Positions 29,114 to 37,948 of a stretch of 64,000 nucleotides of DNA are shown one piece after another. The DNA is from Corynebacterium timonense (lineage in GTDB: Bacteria > Actinomycetota > Actinomycetes > Mycobacteriales > Mycobacteriaceae). Under the pieces are notes generated by a model. The model did not search any database and was not told the DNA's origin. It saw only the letters and a program-made list of their open reading frames with translations. How positions within the stretch are numbered: the stretch's first letter is position 1; each line of letters starts with the position of its first letter. Position numbers and translations under genes: made by a program. The stretch spans positions 1,984,001-2,048,000 of the forward strand of contig NZ_LT629765.1 in assembly GCF_900105305.1 (NCBI RefSeq). The letters are read 5' to 3'.

Positions 29114-29143
29114 TTGAAAATATACCCCGGGGGGGTATATGCT
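29114..29143 (+). promoter_or_regulatory. Promoter with CsoR-type operator for the HMA/copB operon
   Basis: A TTGAAA -35 (29114-29119) and TATGCT -10 (29138-29143) are 18 bases apart. Between them is the perfect palindrome ATATACCCC-GGG-GGGGTATAT (29120-29140). Operators of CsoR copper repressors have this TA-rich outside, CCCC/GGGG inside pattern. Repressor binding here would block the polymerase until copper releases it. A CsoR gene is not in the window. Confidence 0.75.
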
Positions 29144-29181
29144 AGGCATCGCCCATCCCGCCGACCAGTAGGAGCTTTCCC

Positions 29182-29508
29182 ATGATCACCTCCCCGCCCC
29201 GCCTCTTGCCGATGGCCTCCCACGGCTGCAGCTGTTGCGGACCTGCCTCACGTGCCGACACCGCCTCCATCCCTGCCGCCAGCGACTCGTCAGCGGGAGG
29301 GTCCTCCCCTAGCTACCAGGTCACCGGCCTGACCTGCGGGCACTGCGCGAAAAGCGTGACCCAGGCCCTTCAGGCCCTCCCCCAGGTCGACGACGTCCAG
29401 ATTGATCTCGCTGCTGGTGGTGTTTCCACCGTCACGGTCACCGGTGCCGTACCTCCGGAGATGGTTCGCCGGGCCATCGAAGAGGCCGGCTACACCGTCT
29501 TATCCTGA
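29182..29508 (+). CDS. Heavy-metal-associated (CopZ-like) domain protein with CSCC extension
   Basis: A 108-residue protein. Residues about 45-108 form an HMA fold with the metal site GLTCGHCAKSV and the C-terminal AIEEAGYTV. The first 40 residues carry an extra CSCC cluster (SHGCSCCGPA) and a Ser/Ala-rich linker, so up to five thiols are available. Likely a cytoplasmic copper chaperone for the ATPase encoded 51 bases downstream. An AGGAG ribosome site lies before the ATG at 29182. Confidence 0.8.
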   Translation: MITSPPRLLPMASHGCSCCGPASRADTASIPAASDSSAGGSSPSYQVTGLTCGHCAKSVTQALQALPQVDDVQIDLAAGGVSTVTVTGAVPPEMVRRAIEEAGYTVLS

Positions 29509-29559
29509 TCAGTTTTACCCATCATCTCGACCCTGACCGGGTTGAGCGGAAGGAACGTC

Positions 29560-31791
29560 ATGAGCACTCCCCACCATTCCGGTGATCACTATGGTGATCA
29601 CCCCGCTCCGGAAACAGACCACACCCACCACCCGGATCATGCCAGCCACGAACACCACGCAGATACCGACACCCACGGCCAGGCGATGCCCCACGATCAC
29701 CCGCACTCCGCCCTGGACGAAGACCACCGCGTTCATGGTCACGGCGAACACGCCGGACACAGCACCGCAATGTTTCGGGACCGCTTCTGGTGGTCGCTGA
29801 TTCTGTCCATTCCCGTCGTTATTTTCAGCCCCATGGTCGCCCACCTGCTCGGCTACCACCTCCCGGCATTCCCCGGATCCACCTGGATCCCCCCGGTGCT
29901 GGGCACGATCATCTTCGTCTACGGCGGAACGCCTTTCCTCAAGGGCGGATGGAACGAACTGAAATCCCGCCAACCCGGGATGATGCTCCTGATCGCCATG
30001 GCCATCACCGTGGCGTTTGTCGCCTCCTGGGTCACCACTCTGGGGCTGGGCGGTTTTGACCTGGACTTCTGGTGGGAGCTGTCCCTGCTGGTGACCATCA
30101 TGCTGCTGGGCCACTGGCTGGAGATGCGTGCTCTCGGGGCCGCGTCCTCCGCGCTTGACGCGCTGGCTGCCCTGCTGCCGGACGAGGCCGAGAAAGTCAT
30201 CGACGGGACCACCCGCACCGTGGCCATCTCCGAGCTGGTCGTCGACGACGTCGTGCTGGTGAGGGCCGGTGCCCGGGTGCCGGCCGACGGAACCATCCTC
30301 GACGGAGCCGCCGAATTCGATGAGGCGATGATCACCGGCGAATCCCGTCCCGTCTTCCGCGACACCGGTGACAAGGTGGTCGCCGGTACCGTGGCCACCG
30401 ACAACACCGTCCGCATCCGGGTGGAGGCTACCGGCGGGGACACCGCCCTGGCCGGGATCCAACGCATGGTTGCCGACGCCCAGGAGTCCTCCTCCCGGGC
30501 CCAGGCCCTGGCGGATCGGGCGGCGGCGTTGTTGTTCTGGTTCGCGCTGATCTCCGCTCTGATCACCGCGGTGGTGTGGACCATTATCGGCAGCCCGGAC
30601 GATGCCGTGGTGCGCACGGTCACGGTGCTGGTCATCGCCTGTCCGCACGCTCTGGGCCTGGCGATTCCGCTGGTCATTGCGATCTCCAGCGAGCGGGCCG
30701 CGAAATCCGGGGTGCTCATCAAGGACCGGATGGCGCTCGAGCGGATGCGCACCATCGACGTGGTGCTCTTCGACAAAACCGGCACTCTGACCGAGGGGGC
30801 GCACGCGGTCACCGGTGTCGCCGCAGCTGTCGGCGTCACCGAGGGCGAGCTGCTGGCCCTGGCCGCCTCCGCGGAGGCCGACAGCGAGCACCCCGTGGCC
30901 CGCGCCATCGTGGCGGCCGCGGCCGCCCATCCCGAGGCCTCCCGTCAGCAAATCCGTGCAACTGGTTTCAGCGCCGCCTCCGGCCGGGGGGTCCGGGCCA
31001 CTGTCGATGGCGCTGAGATCCTCGTGGGCGGGCCGAACATGCTGCGCGAGTTCAACCTCACCACCCCGGCCGAGCTCACCGACACCACCAGCGCCTGGAC
31101 CGGGCGTGGGGCCGGTGTGCTCCATATTGTCCGCGACGGTCAGATCATCGGTGCGGTGGCCGTCGAGGACAAGATCCGCCCCGAATCCCGCGCCGCCGTG
31201 AAAGCCCTGCAGGACCGCGGGGTGAAGGTCGCGATGATCACCGGCGACGCCCAGCAGGTGGCCCACGCTGTCGGTCAGGACTTAGGCATTAATGAGGTCT
31301 TCGCCGAGGTCCTGCCCCAGGACAAGGACACCAAGGTCACCCAGTTACAGGAGCGTGGCCTGAGCGTGGCCATGGTCGGCGACGGTGTCAACGACGCCCC
31401 CGCTCTGACCCGCGCGGAGGTCGGTATCGCCATCGGGGCCGGCACGGATGTGGCCATGGAATCCGCCGGAGTGGTCCTGGCCAGTGATGACCCTCGTGCA
31501 GTGCTGTCGATGATTGAGCTCTCGCAGGCCAGCTACCGCAAGATGATCCAGAACCTCATCTGGGCCTCTGGCTACAACATCCTCGCCGTGCCGCTGGCCG
31601 CCGGCGTGCTCGCCCCGATCGGGTTCGTGCTGTCCCCGGCCGTGGGCGCGATCTTGATGTCTGCCTCGACCATCGTGGTGGCCCTGAACGCCCAGCTGTT
31701 GCGCCGCATTGATTTGGATCCGGCCCACCTGGCTCCGACCGACGGGAAGGAGGAGAAGGCTGCTATGAGCTCTGCAGCCCCCGTCCGCTGA
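29560..31791 (+). CDS. copB: CPH-type copper-exporting P-type ATPase
   Basis: A 743-residue P1B-type ATPase. The N-terminal 75 residues are rich in His and Asp (HSGDHYGDH, HTHHPDHASHEHH) instead of an HMA domain. The membrane metal site is CPH (Cys361 in IACPHALGLAIPLV), which defines the CopB/P1B-3 group. TGESRP is the actuator loop, Asp405 in DKTGT is phosphorylated, and GDGVNDAP closes the site. It should export copper. ATG 29560 follows AAGGAA; an upstream ATG at 29542 has no such site. Confidence 0.9.
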   Translation: MSTPHHSGDHYGDHPAPETDHTHHPDHASHEHHADTDTHGQAMPHDHPHSALDEDHRVHGHGEHAGHSTAMFRDRFWWSLILSIPVVIFSPMVAHLLGYHLPAFPGSTWIPPVLGTIIFVYGGTPFLKGGWNELKSRQPGMMLLIAMAITVAFVASWVTTLGLGGFDLDFWWELSLLVTIMLLGHWLEMRALGAASSALDALAALLPDEAEKVIDGTTRTVAISELVVDDVVLVRAGARVPADGTILDGAAEFDEAMITGESRPVFRDTGDKVVAGTVATDNTVRIRVEATGGDTALAGIQRMVADAQESSSRAQALADRAAALLFWFALISALITAVVWTIIGSPDDAVVRTVTVLVIACPHALGLAIPLVIAISSERAAKSGVLIKDRMALERMRTIDVVLFDKTGTLTEGAHAVTGVAAAVGVTEGELLALAASAEADSEHPVARAIVAAAAAHPEASRQQIRATGFSAASGRGVRATVDGAEILVGGPNMLREFNLTTPAELTDTTSAWTGRGAGVLHIVRDGQIIGAVAVEDKIRPESRAAVKALQDRGVKVAMITGDAQQVAHAVGQDLGINEVFAEVLPQDKDTKVTQLQERGLSVAMVGDGVNDAPALTRAEVGIAIGAGTDVAMESAGVVLASDDPRAVLSMIELSQASYRKMIQNLIWASGYNILAVPLAAGVLAPIGFVLSPAVGAILMSASTIVVALNAQLLRRIDLDPAHLAPTDGKEEKAAMSSAAPVR

Positions 31792-31843
31792 CTTTCAATC
31801 CTTCATCGACTCCCCCATACACAACCTCCGAAAGGGAACCCCC

Positions 31844-32506
31844 ATGAAGCGCACCATCACCATCGCCGCTCTCGCCTTGACCTCCATTCTGGTTTTGTCC
31901 GCCTGCGCAGATAACACTGAGGGAGAAAACACCGACACCACGACCATCGCCACTACGTCCGCCCCCGACACCACCGAAACGACCGGGGCCACCACGGATC
32001 CTGAGACAGAGACGGGGGCGGCCGGAGAGGTCTCCGCCGAGCACAATGACGCGGACATCATGTTCGCGCAGATGATGATCCCGCATCACCAACAGGCCGT
32101 GGGGATGAGTGAAATCCTCCTGGCCAAGGACGATATCCCGGCCGAGGTCATCGAGTTCGCCCAGGGTGTTATCGATGCCCAGGGCCCGGAGATCGACCGG
32201 ATGAATACCATGCTCGAGACCTGGGAAGAAGATCCGGTCACCGGTGATATGGGTGAGATGGACCATGGCGGGATGAGTGGAATGATGAGCGAGGAGGACA
32301 TGACAGCCCTCGAGGACGCCCAGGGCACCGAGGCTGCCCGGCTATACCTTGAGCAGATGACCGCCCACCATGAGGGCGCCGTCGATATGGCCCGCGATGA
32401 GGTCACTGATGGCCAGAACCCGCAGGCCATCGCTCTGGCTGAGCAGGTCATTGAAGATCAGGAGGCCGAGATCGCCGAGATGGAGCAGATGCTCAACGAG
32501 CTCTGA
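31844..32506 (+). CDS. DUF305 lipoprotein
   Basis: A 220-residue lipoprotein: signal MKRTITIAALALTSILVLSAC, a Thr/Glu-rich linker, then two DUF305 ferritin-like repeats with the His/Met motifs MMIPHHQQAVGMSE and MTAHHEGAVDMARDE and a central methionine-rich loop (MGEMDHGGMSGMM). DUF305 proteins accompany copper and silver resistance genes and are thought to bind metal in the periplasm. GAAAGGGAA precedes the ATG, 52 bases after copB, so it is probably the operon's last gene. Confidence 0.83.
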   Translation: MKRTITIAALALTSILVLSACADNTEGENTDTTTIATTSAPDTTETTGATTDPETETGAAGEVSAEHNDADIMFAQMMIPHHQQAVGMSEILLAKDDIPAEVIEFAQGVIDAQGPEIDRMNTMLETWEEDPVTGDMGEMDHGGMSGMMSEEDMTALEDAQGTEAARLYLEQMTAHHEGAVDMARDEVTDGQNPQAIALAEQVIEDQEAEIAEMEQMLNEL

Positions 32507-32559
32507 ACAAGGACGTTCCCCGACCACCCCAGATGAGAAACACGACCATACAGCCATCG

Positions 32560-33190
32560 TGTTGCGCGGTCGTATCTAGTAACACCGTGGTGAGTATCGA
32601 GTAACACATTGGTGAGTACCCAATAACAGTCCGGGGGAGGATTCTGGTGACCGCGTGACTTCAGGGCACGCGGCGTTACCAGAGGAGTCTGATTGTGACT
32701 GACTACCGGGCGGTAATGGATCAAGTGTTGAAAGGCTGGTCTGTCCGCCAAATCTGTTCGAGTTCGCGGTGCTCGCACACCACCGTGCAAAAGGCTCGCG
32801 ATTCGCTGGTGGAACACAACATCACAACCCGTGAGCAACTTCGTGGGGTTGCGGATCATGAGCTGGCGGGCTGGTTCGTCGACGGGCGCAGCCATGCTCA
32901 GGGGGATTTCGTCCCGATCGATTTCGACGCTGTCGCCAAAGCGCGCATCGGGCGCAACAAGGTGACCTTGCAGGTGCTGTGGGGCCGCTACACCGCACAG
33001 CCTGGGGGCACAGGCCAGCGGTACTACAGCTACGAGCGGTTTCGGCAACTTGTGGCTCAACACGTTGATGCAGCCGGGCTGAGCGCCAGGATCACCCATG
33101 CCCCGGGCCATACGATGCAGGTGGACTGGGCAGGCACGAAGATGCGGTTGTTTGACCCCACCGGCGGACAAGGCTCGAAGGTCAGGGACC
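32560..33190 (+). mobile_element. IS21-family element, left-end remnant
   Basis: The left end TGTTGCGC is followed by two direct repeats of the type GTAACAC-N3-GGTGAGTA (about 32580-32620), the multiple-repeat terminus typical of IS21. It contains the first third of istA and is cut at 33190 by the left end of an IS3-family element; istB and the right end are absent from the window. Confidence 0.7.
32695..33190 (+). pseudogene. IstA transposase, 3' truncated
   Basis: The frame encodes the N-terminal HTH of an IS21 transposase (AVMDQVLKGWSVRQICSSSR) and reaches the start of the DDE core with HAPGHTMQVDWAGTKMRL, the first catalytic aspartate. At 33191 the frame runs into the next IS element and ends after seven foreign residues. 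Confidence 0.75.
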
Positions 33191-33254
33191 TGACCCCCTG
33201 TTGGTGGACATAGGCTAGCCCCGGTTGATAGCCGGAGGAAGGTAGTCTCAGTCC

Positions 33255-33560
33255 ATGCCTCGTAAGTCCTACTCTGAGGAGTTCAAGCGCGACGCGGTCG
33301 CGATGTATGAAGACACAGACGGTGTGTCTTGTAACTCGGTTGCTCATGATCTCGGTGTTAACCGTGGCAGTCTCGCTGCCTGGGTCACACGCTATGGCAC
33401 GGGCAAAAAAGCCCGCGCGATTGATGCTGCAGCTCGAGCGCGAAAAGCATCGGATTCAGAGCGGATCCGACAGCTCGAGAAGCACAACCGGCTTCTTCAA
33501 GAAGAGCGAGATATCCTTCGCACCGCGGCGCAGTATTTTGCGAAAGAGATGGGCTTGTGA
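33255..33560 (+). CDS. IS3-family transposase OrfA
   Basis: A 101-residue protein: an HTH of the Tnp_1 type (MPRKSYSEEFKRDAVAMYED and the following recognition helix) and a leucine-zipper-like C-terminus (RIRQLEKHNRLLQEERDIL). It overlaps orfB by four bases (GTGA), where programmed frameshifting or re-initiation would normally produce OrfAB. This frame is intact. Confidence 0.8.
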   Translation: MPRKSYSEEFKRDAVAMYEDTDGVSCNSVAHDLGVNRGSLAAWVTRYGTGKKARAIDAAARARKASDSERIRQLEKHNRLLQEERDILRTAAQYFAKEMGL

Positions 33561-34461
33561 TCCGCTTCAAGTTCATCTGGGACCATCGCACCGAGTTTTC
33601 GGTCACACGGATGTGCGACGTGCTGAAGGTGCGGCGATCTTCCTATTACAAGTGGAAAAACACGCAGGCCGCGCGCCGTCAAAAGGTTGTTGACGATGCT
33701 GTTCTTGGTGCTCGTATCCGCACTGTGTTCACCGACGAACACGGACTCTACGGAGCCAAACGCATCGCCGCGGCGTTGAACGACTCTGATTCGGGGGCGC
33801 ATGAAGTGGTCAATCACAAACGCGTTGCACGCATCATGAAGGCCATGGGCATCCAGGGGTTTGACGAAGAAACGCCGCGTACGCACCACCGTGGCAGATA
33901 CTGGCCGCAGTGTCTTTTTCGGATCTTGTTCGCAGGCAGTTTCATGCCCCGGCGCCGAATCGCGTGCTCGTCGGCGACATTACCTACCTGCCGGTATCCG
34001 GTGGCGGCAATATGTATCTTGCCACCGTGATCGATTGTTATTCCCGCAGGCTGGTGGGATTTTCTATTGCTTGCCACATGCGCGTCGATCTGGTTATCGA
34101 TGCGTTGGACTCAGCGCGGCGCGCCCGGGGCAGTCTGAAAGGAGCGATTTTTCATTCCGATCACGGCAGTGTCTATACCTCGAAGGCATTTCGCTCACGA
34201 TGCACGATGCTAGGGGTGACCCAATCGATGGGGGCGGTGGGAACCAGCGCAGACAACGCGCTGGCGGAGTCGTTCAACGCGACATTGAAACGCGAGGTGC
34301 TGCACAACCGGAAATGCTTCGACTCGATGCTGCACGCCAGACGGGACGTCTTCGCCTGGTGTGTGCGCTACAACCAGAAACGCAGACACTCATGGTGCGA
34401 TTATCTCTCGCCCATCGAGTACGAAAACCGCACCTGCGGTAAACTCACCCTGACCGCATAA
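33557..34461 (+). pseudogene. IS3-family transposase OrfB with two frameshifts
   Basis: The N-terminal part (MIRFKFIWDHRTEFSVTRMC) stays in frame to MGIQGF. Removing one G from GGGG near 33857 restores LTKKRRVRTTVADTGRSVF; removing one T from TTTTT near 33915 restores SDLVRRQFHAPAPNRV. The DDE triad is then complete: VGDITYLPV, FHSDHGSVYTS, and the glutamate in ALAESFNATLKRE. Two one-base insertions in homopolymers suggest either decay or consensus errors. Confidence 0.75.
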
Positions 34462-34494
34462 GTTCAATTCCCTGTGTCCACTTTCCCGGGGTCG

Positions 34495-35102
34495 GGCCCT
34501 TCTCATCCGCCGGTGGGGCGGTGACCTCGTCGAAACGGATGGTCAGCAGGCGACCAGCTCCCTCGGGGTGGTCGGCGGCTGTTTTTAGGGTGAATCCGGT
34601 ATCCGAGATGCGGTCAACGGTGACTTTTCCGCTGCGCCCACCGACACCGGTGAGAGTGCATACCGCACCCAGGGTGATTTCTTTCGGACACCCCGTTAGC
34701 GGGAAGTACTTGTCCATGTTCTGAATCAGTTCGCGGTGTGCGCCCGCGGCGTGCCAGCGAGGAAGGTCTTCTTTTGCGAAAAGGGGGTAGACCTGCCGGT
34801 AGCTGGAGTAGGCCTTGTTGTCGAACTTTTCCAGGGCTATACTGGTGGGCTCTAATGCTTGGATGGAACCACCGATGAAGTTTTGTTTTATCCCGCCGCC
34901 GGCGGTGTACGGATCCGACGACGGGAATCCGAGGGGGCTTTTCTCCCAGTCGGCTTTGGCCCAAAAGTCGCGAATCTTCCCGCTAACCGTGCGCACACCA
35001 CCTGTAGGCGAGTAGTAGATCGATCCGTTCTGAAAGTGGTTGTACTTGCCTTTCCGTCCGGGGTTGTCAACTCATCGGTGGTGGGATAGCCCAACGGCCC
35101 GG
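34495..35102 (-). pseudogene. LGFP-repeat secreted protein, middle/C-terminal fragment
   Basis: Leftward from the IS end at 35102: LGYPTTDELTTPDGK, then, after a one-base gap in an AAAGG run, YNHFQNGSIYYSPTGGVRTV and LGFPSSDPYTAGGG, which are LGFP repeats of actinobacterial cell-wall-associated proteins. A further domain follows (GCPKEITLGAVCTLTG, ISDTGFTLKTAADHPEGAGR). The fragment is cut at 34494 by an IS3 element. It continues the N-terminal fragment at 37.9-38.3 kb, from which it is separated by nested IS elements. Confidence 0.72.
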
Positions 35103-35143
35103 TGTCAAGCCCTGGGTTGTGTAGGGGGTCCTATTGTTGTTGG

Positions 35144-36314
35144 TTAGGCCGCTTGGGTGTTCGCGGCGGTGTATTCCTGATGGGCCTGGCGGGGTGGGCG
35201 GTACCCTAGCGCCGAGTGCAAGCGGCGGTTGTTGTACCAGCCGACCCATGTCGACGTCGCGACGAGAACATCTCGCAGTGCCGGCCAGGTCCTACGGTCG
35301 ATGAGTTCAGCTTTGAACACTGAGTTCAGCGCTTCTGCCATCGCGTTGTCGTAGGAGTCTCCCCGCGAGCCAACCGAGGCGATAACCTGCGACTGAGCCA
35401 AGGTCTCTCCGTAGACGACCGACCTGTACTGCACGCCCCTGTCTAAAGTGATGGATCAGACCGGAGACGTTGTCACCGGCGCGCAGGCGCGCTGACAAGG
35501 CCATGTCAAGTGCGTCTTTAGCCAGTGATGGGCGCATGTGGTTGGTGATCTGCCAGCCAACAATCTCGCAGGGTGTACGCGTCGAGGACGAACGAGGCGT
35601 ACACCCATCCGGCACGTGTGGGGATGTAGGTGATGTCCGCGACCTGCAGTCGGTTCGGCGCATCGACACAAAAGTCGCGCTTGACTAAGTCGACTGGGCA
35701 GTTATCGGGGGCAGCGCTGCGGGTGGAAGGCTTTTTCTTCCGGCGTCGGATACCACGGATGCCACGATGCTGTCGAGTGCCATGAGGCGCTAGGCGGTGC
35801 ACCGGGCGACGTGACCGACATCGCCTCGGCGGTTGATCTCGGCCCATAGTTTGCGCGCTCCATAGCAGGAGTAGTTGTCGTCATAGATGGCACGCAAAGT
35901 GTTGCGTAGTTGTCGGTCGCGGATAGATCGAGATGATTCAGGCCGGGATTTGTAGGCGTAGTAGGTGCTCAGGGCGATTTTCGCGTCGGTTGCTGAAAGG
36001 GCGCGAATAATCGGCTCGACCCCGAACTCCTCCCGGTTGTCGTCGATGAACCGGACGATTACGTGTGTGGGCGCTCGCACTCCGCCGCGAAAAAAGCTGA
36101 TGCTCTTTTCAAAATCTCGTTGGCGCGCTTCGCTTCAATCAGTTCAGCTCGCAGTCTGCGGTTTTCCGCTGCAAGATCCACCGATTCAACCCGGGGTTGC
36201 CGCGCCGGATTGTTTATGAGCGCGGACCCAGCCGCGCAGAGTTTCCTTGACTGATTCCGAGCTCGACAGCGATGCGGGATATCGCACCACGAGACGTGTC
36301 CAGGTCAGCTTGCG
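35144..36314 (-). pseudogene. IS3-family transposase relic, copy 2
   Basis: Carries the zipper segment, the first catalytic aspartate (VADITYIPTRAGW), a segment RLRAGDNVSGLIHH and the C-terminal part with STWVGWYNNRRLHSALGYRP. It has the same frame breaks as copy 1 (an extra T in TACACCCTGCGAG, TTTAGACAGG for TCAGACAGG, extra G before AAACTCTGCG) plus others of its own. Inactive. OrfA upstream is split by the IS256 element, with its start near 37836. Confidence 0.7.
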
Positions 36315-36322
36315 CATGCAGC

Positions 36323-37776
36323 GGTTGCGTCCGCTAGCGTGGTGTACCTGTGACTGTCGGTGAGGGACCTCATGAACGTGTGAGGCGGCCACCGCAGTAC
36401 CTTTCGAATCAATTCCAACATCTCCTCGAAAGGAACCAACGCGATGACCGCTGGACCCAATCATATCGACCCGACCGCCTACCTTGATGAGCTGCTCGCC
36501 CAAGCATCCCCGGATCTGATGCGTCAGATGCTGCAGGACTTCATCAACCAGATCCTCTCCACCCAAGCAGACAGCATCTGCGGGGCCGACTACGCCACAG
36601 TCAGCGACACCCGCACCAACCACCGAAACGGCTACCGCCACCGCGACCTGGACACACGCGTGGGCACCATCGACGTGAGAATCCCGAAACTTCGCCACGG
36701 ATCATTCTTCCCCGACTGGTTGTTGGAGCGCCGCTCACGAGCAGAACGCGCCCTGGCCACCGTCGTAGCCACCTGCTACCTCAAGGGGGTCTCCACCCGC
36801 CGCATGAACGACCTTGTCGCCACCCTCGGGATCACCAACCTGTCGAAGTCACAGGTGTCTACCATGGCCAAAGAACTCGACGTGATGGTCGAAGACTTCC
36901 GCACCCGCCCGTTGGACACCGGCCCCTACCTCTATGTTTCCTGCGACGCGCTGACGATGAAGGTGCGTGAAGGCGGGCGCGTCGTCAAAACCAGCGTGCT
37001 GCTGGCCACCGGGGTTAACGCCGACGGGTACCGGGAGTTGCTTGGTATGCAGGTCGCCACCGCCGAATCGGCCGCGTCGTGGACCGGGTTCTTCCGCGAC
37101 CTGAAAGCCCGGGGCCTGGATCAGGTGTACCTGGTCACCAGCGACGCCCACCTAGGCATCCAAGCCGCTGTGGGTGACTGCCTACCCAACGCATCCTGGC
37201 AGCGGTGCCGCACCCATTTCGCGAAGAATCTGTCATCGATGGTGCCGAAAACCCAGTGGCCGACATTGTCGGCGATGTTTCACACGATCTTCCAACAACC
37301 CGACGCCCAGGCCGTGTGGGACCAGGCCCGAGACGTCATTGAGTTTTGCCAGCAGAAGTTCCCCCATGTGGCGGATTACCTGGAGGAATCCTTGGACGAC
37401 CTGCTGGCGTTTACGAACGCGCCGAAAGCGGTGTGGACGAAGGTGTGGTCAAACAACCCCACTGAAAGGCTCAACCGGGAGATCAGACGTCGCACCGACG
37501 TCGTGGGGATCTTCCCCAACCGCGACGCCGTCGTGCGTCTGGTCGGGGCGGTACTCGCCGAGCAACACGATGATTGGATCCAGCAGAAACGCTACATGTC
37601 GCTAACCAGCCTGGAACAGACCAAGACGATGATGACAGCCACCGTCATTGATGCCGGCGAATCCACTCAGGAGGTTGCATGAGCCCACGCCAGCACCGAG
37701 CTCGTGACGGCCCCTGACACCGTCATCCTGCTTGTTCATATCGGAAGGCAGATACACCACCACCGTGGACTTGACC
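36323..37776 (+). mobile_element. Complete IS256-family element with 8-bp target duplication
   Basis: Flanked by direct repeats CATGCAGC at 36315-36322 and 37777-37784. The ends, GGTTGCGTCCGCTAGCGTGG and GGTCAAGTCCACGGTGGTGG read inward, are imperfect inverted repeats. One intact transposase gene fills it. It is the youngest insertion in the block, since it is nested in IS3 copy 2, which is itself nested in the LGFP gene. Confidence 0.88.
36444..37682 (+). CDS. IS256-family (mutator-type) transposase
   Basis: A 412-residue transposase with the family start LLAQASPDLMRQMLQDFINQ, the zinc/DNA-binding middle (NHRNGYRHRDLDTRVGTIDV, RIPKLRHGSFFP), the catalytic DDE core (YVSCDALTMKV for the first aspartate, YLVTSDAHLG for the second) and the C-terminal SNNPTERLNREIRRRTDVVG carrying the glutamate. 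Full length, no interruptions; a GAAAGGAA ribosome site precedes the ATG. Probably active. Confidence 0.93.
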   Translation: MTAGPNHIDPTAYLDELLAQASPDLMRQMLQDFINQILSTQADSICGADYATVSDTRTNHRNGYRHRDLDTRVGTIDVRIPKLRHGSFFPDWLLERRSRAERALATVVATCYLKGVSTRRMNDLVATLGITNLSKSQVSTMAKELDVMVEDFRTRPLDTGPYLYVSCDALTMKVREGGRVVKTSVLLATGVNADGYRELLGMQVATAESAASWTGFFRDLKARGLDQVYLVTSDAHLGIQAAVGDCLPNASWQRCRTHFAKNLSSMVPKTQWPTLSAMFHTIFQQPDAQAVWDQARDVIEFCQQKFPHVADYLEESLDDLLAFTNAPKAVWTKVWSNNPTERLNREIRRRTDVVGIFPNRDAVVRLVGAVLAEQHDDWIQQKRYMSLTSLEQTKTMMTATVIDAGESTQEVA

Positions 37777-37948
37777 CATGCAGCACCAATTCGATGGCAC
37801 GCTGCCTCAACTTAAGGCGTGTACTTCGAGGGCATGTATAGGGCTCCTTTTCCAAATCCCTACCCTCCATTAAACCCGGGGCAAACCACCACCCCGGCCT
37901 AAAAAACCGCGCCGAAACGGCCTACAACAACTTGACAAAACACAAGGT

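Larger units (their letters stand above)
33191..34494 (+). mobile_element. IS3-family element at the right edge of the copper island
   Basis: Left end TGACCCCCTGTTGGTGGACA (33191) and right end, read inward, CCGACCCCGGGAAAGTGGAC (34494) form imperfect terminal repeats. Inside are overlapping orfA and orfB. Left of it is a truncated IS21 istA and right of it a truncated LGFP-repeat gene; no target duplication is visible, so a deletion followed or accompanied insertion. Confidence 0.78.
35103..37888 (-). mobile_element. IS3-family element copy 2, interrupted by an IS256-family element
   Basis: The outer ends are TGTCAAGCCCTGGG at 35103 and TGGTTTGCCCCGGG (complement) at 37888. It is the same element as copy 1 at 23229, in opposite orientation and with the right end preserved. 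A complete IS256-type element sits in its orfA between 36323 and 37776. It lies inside an LGFP-repeat gene. No clear target duplication is visible at its outer ends. Confidence 0.75.

Noticed and set aside
29515..31266. 583-codon minus-strand frame opposite copB
   Set aside because: Antisense shadow; the ATPase has all P-type motifs.
32575..32625. Repeats near the istA start as a CRISPR-like array
   Set aside because: Only two short imperfect units; they match the multiple terminal repeats of IS21 elements.
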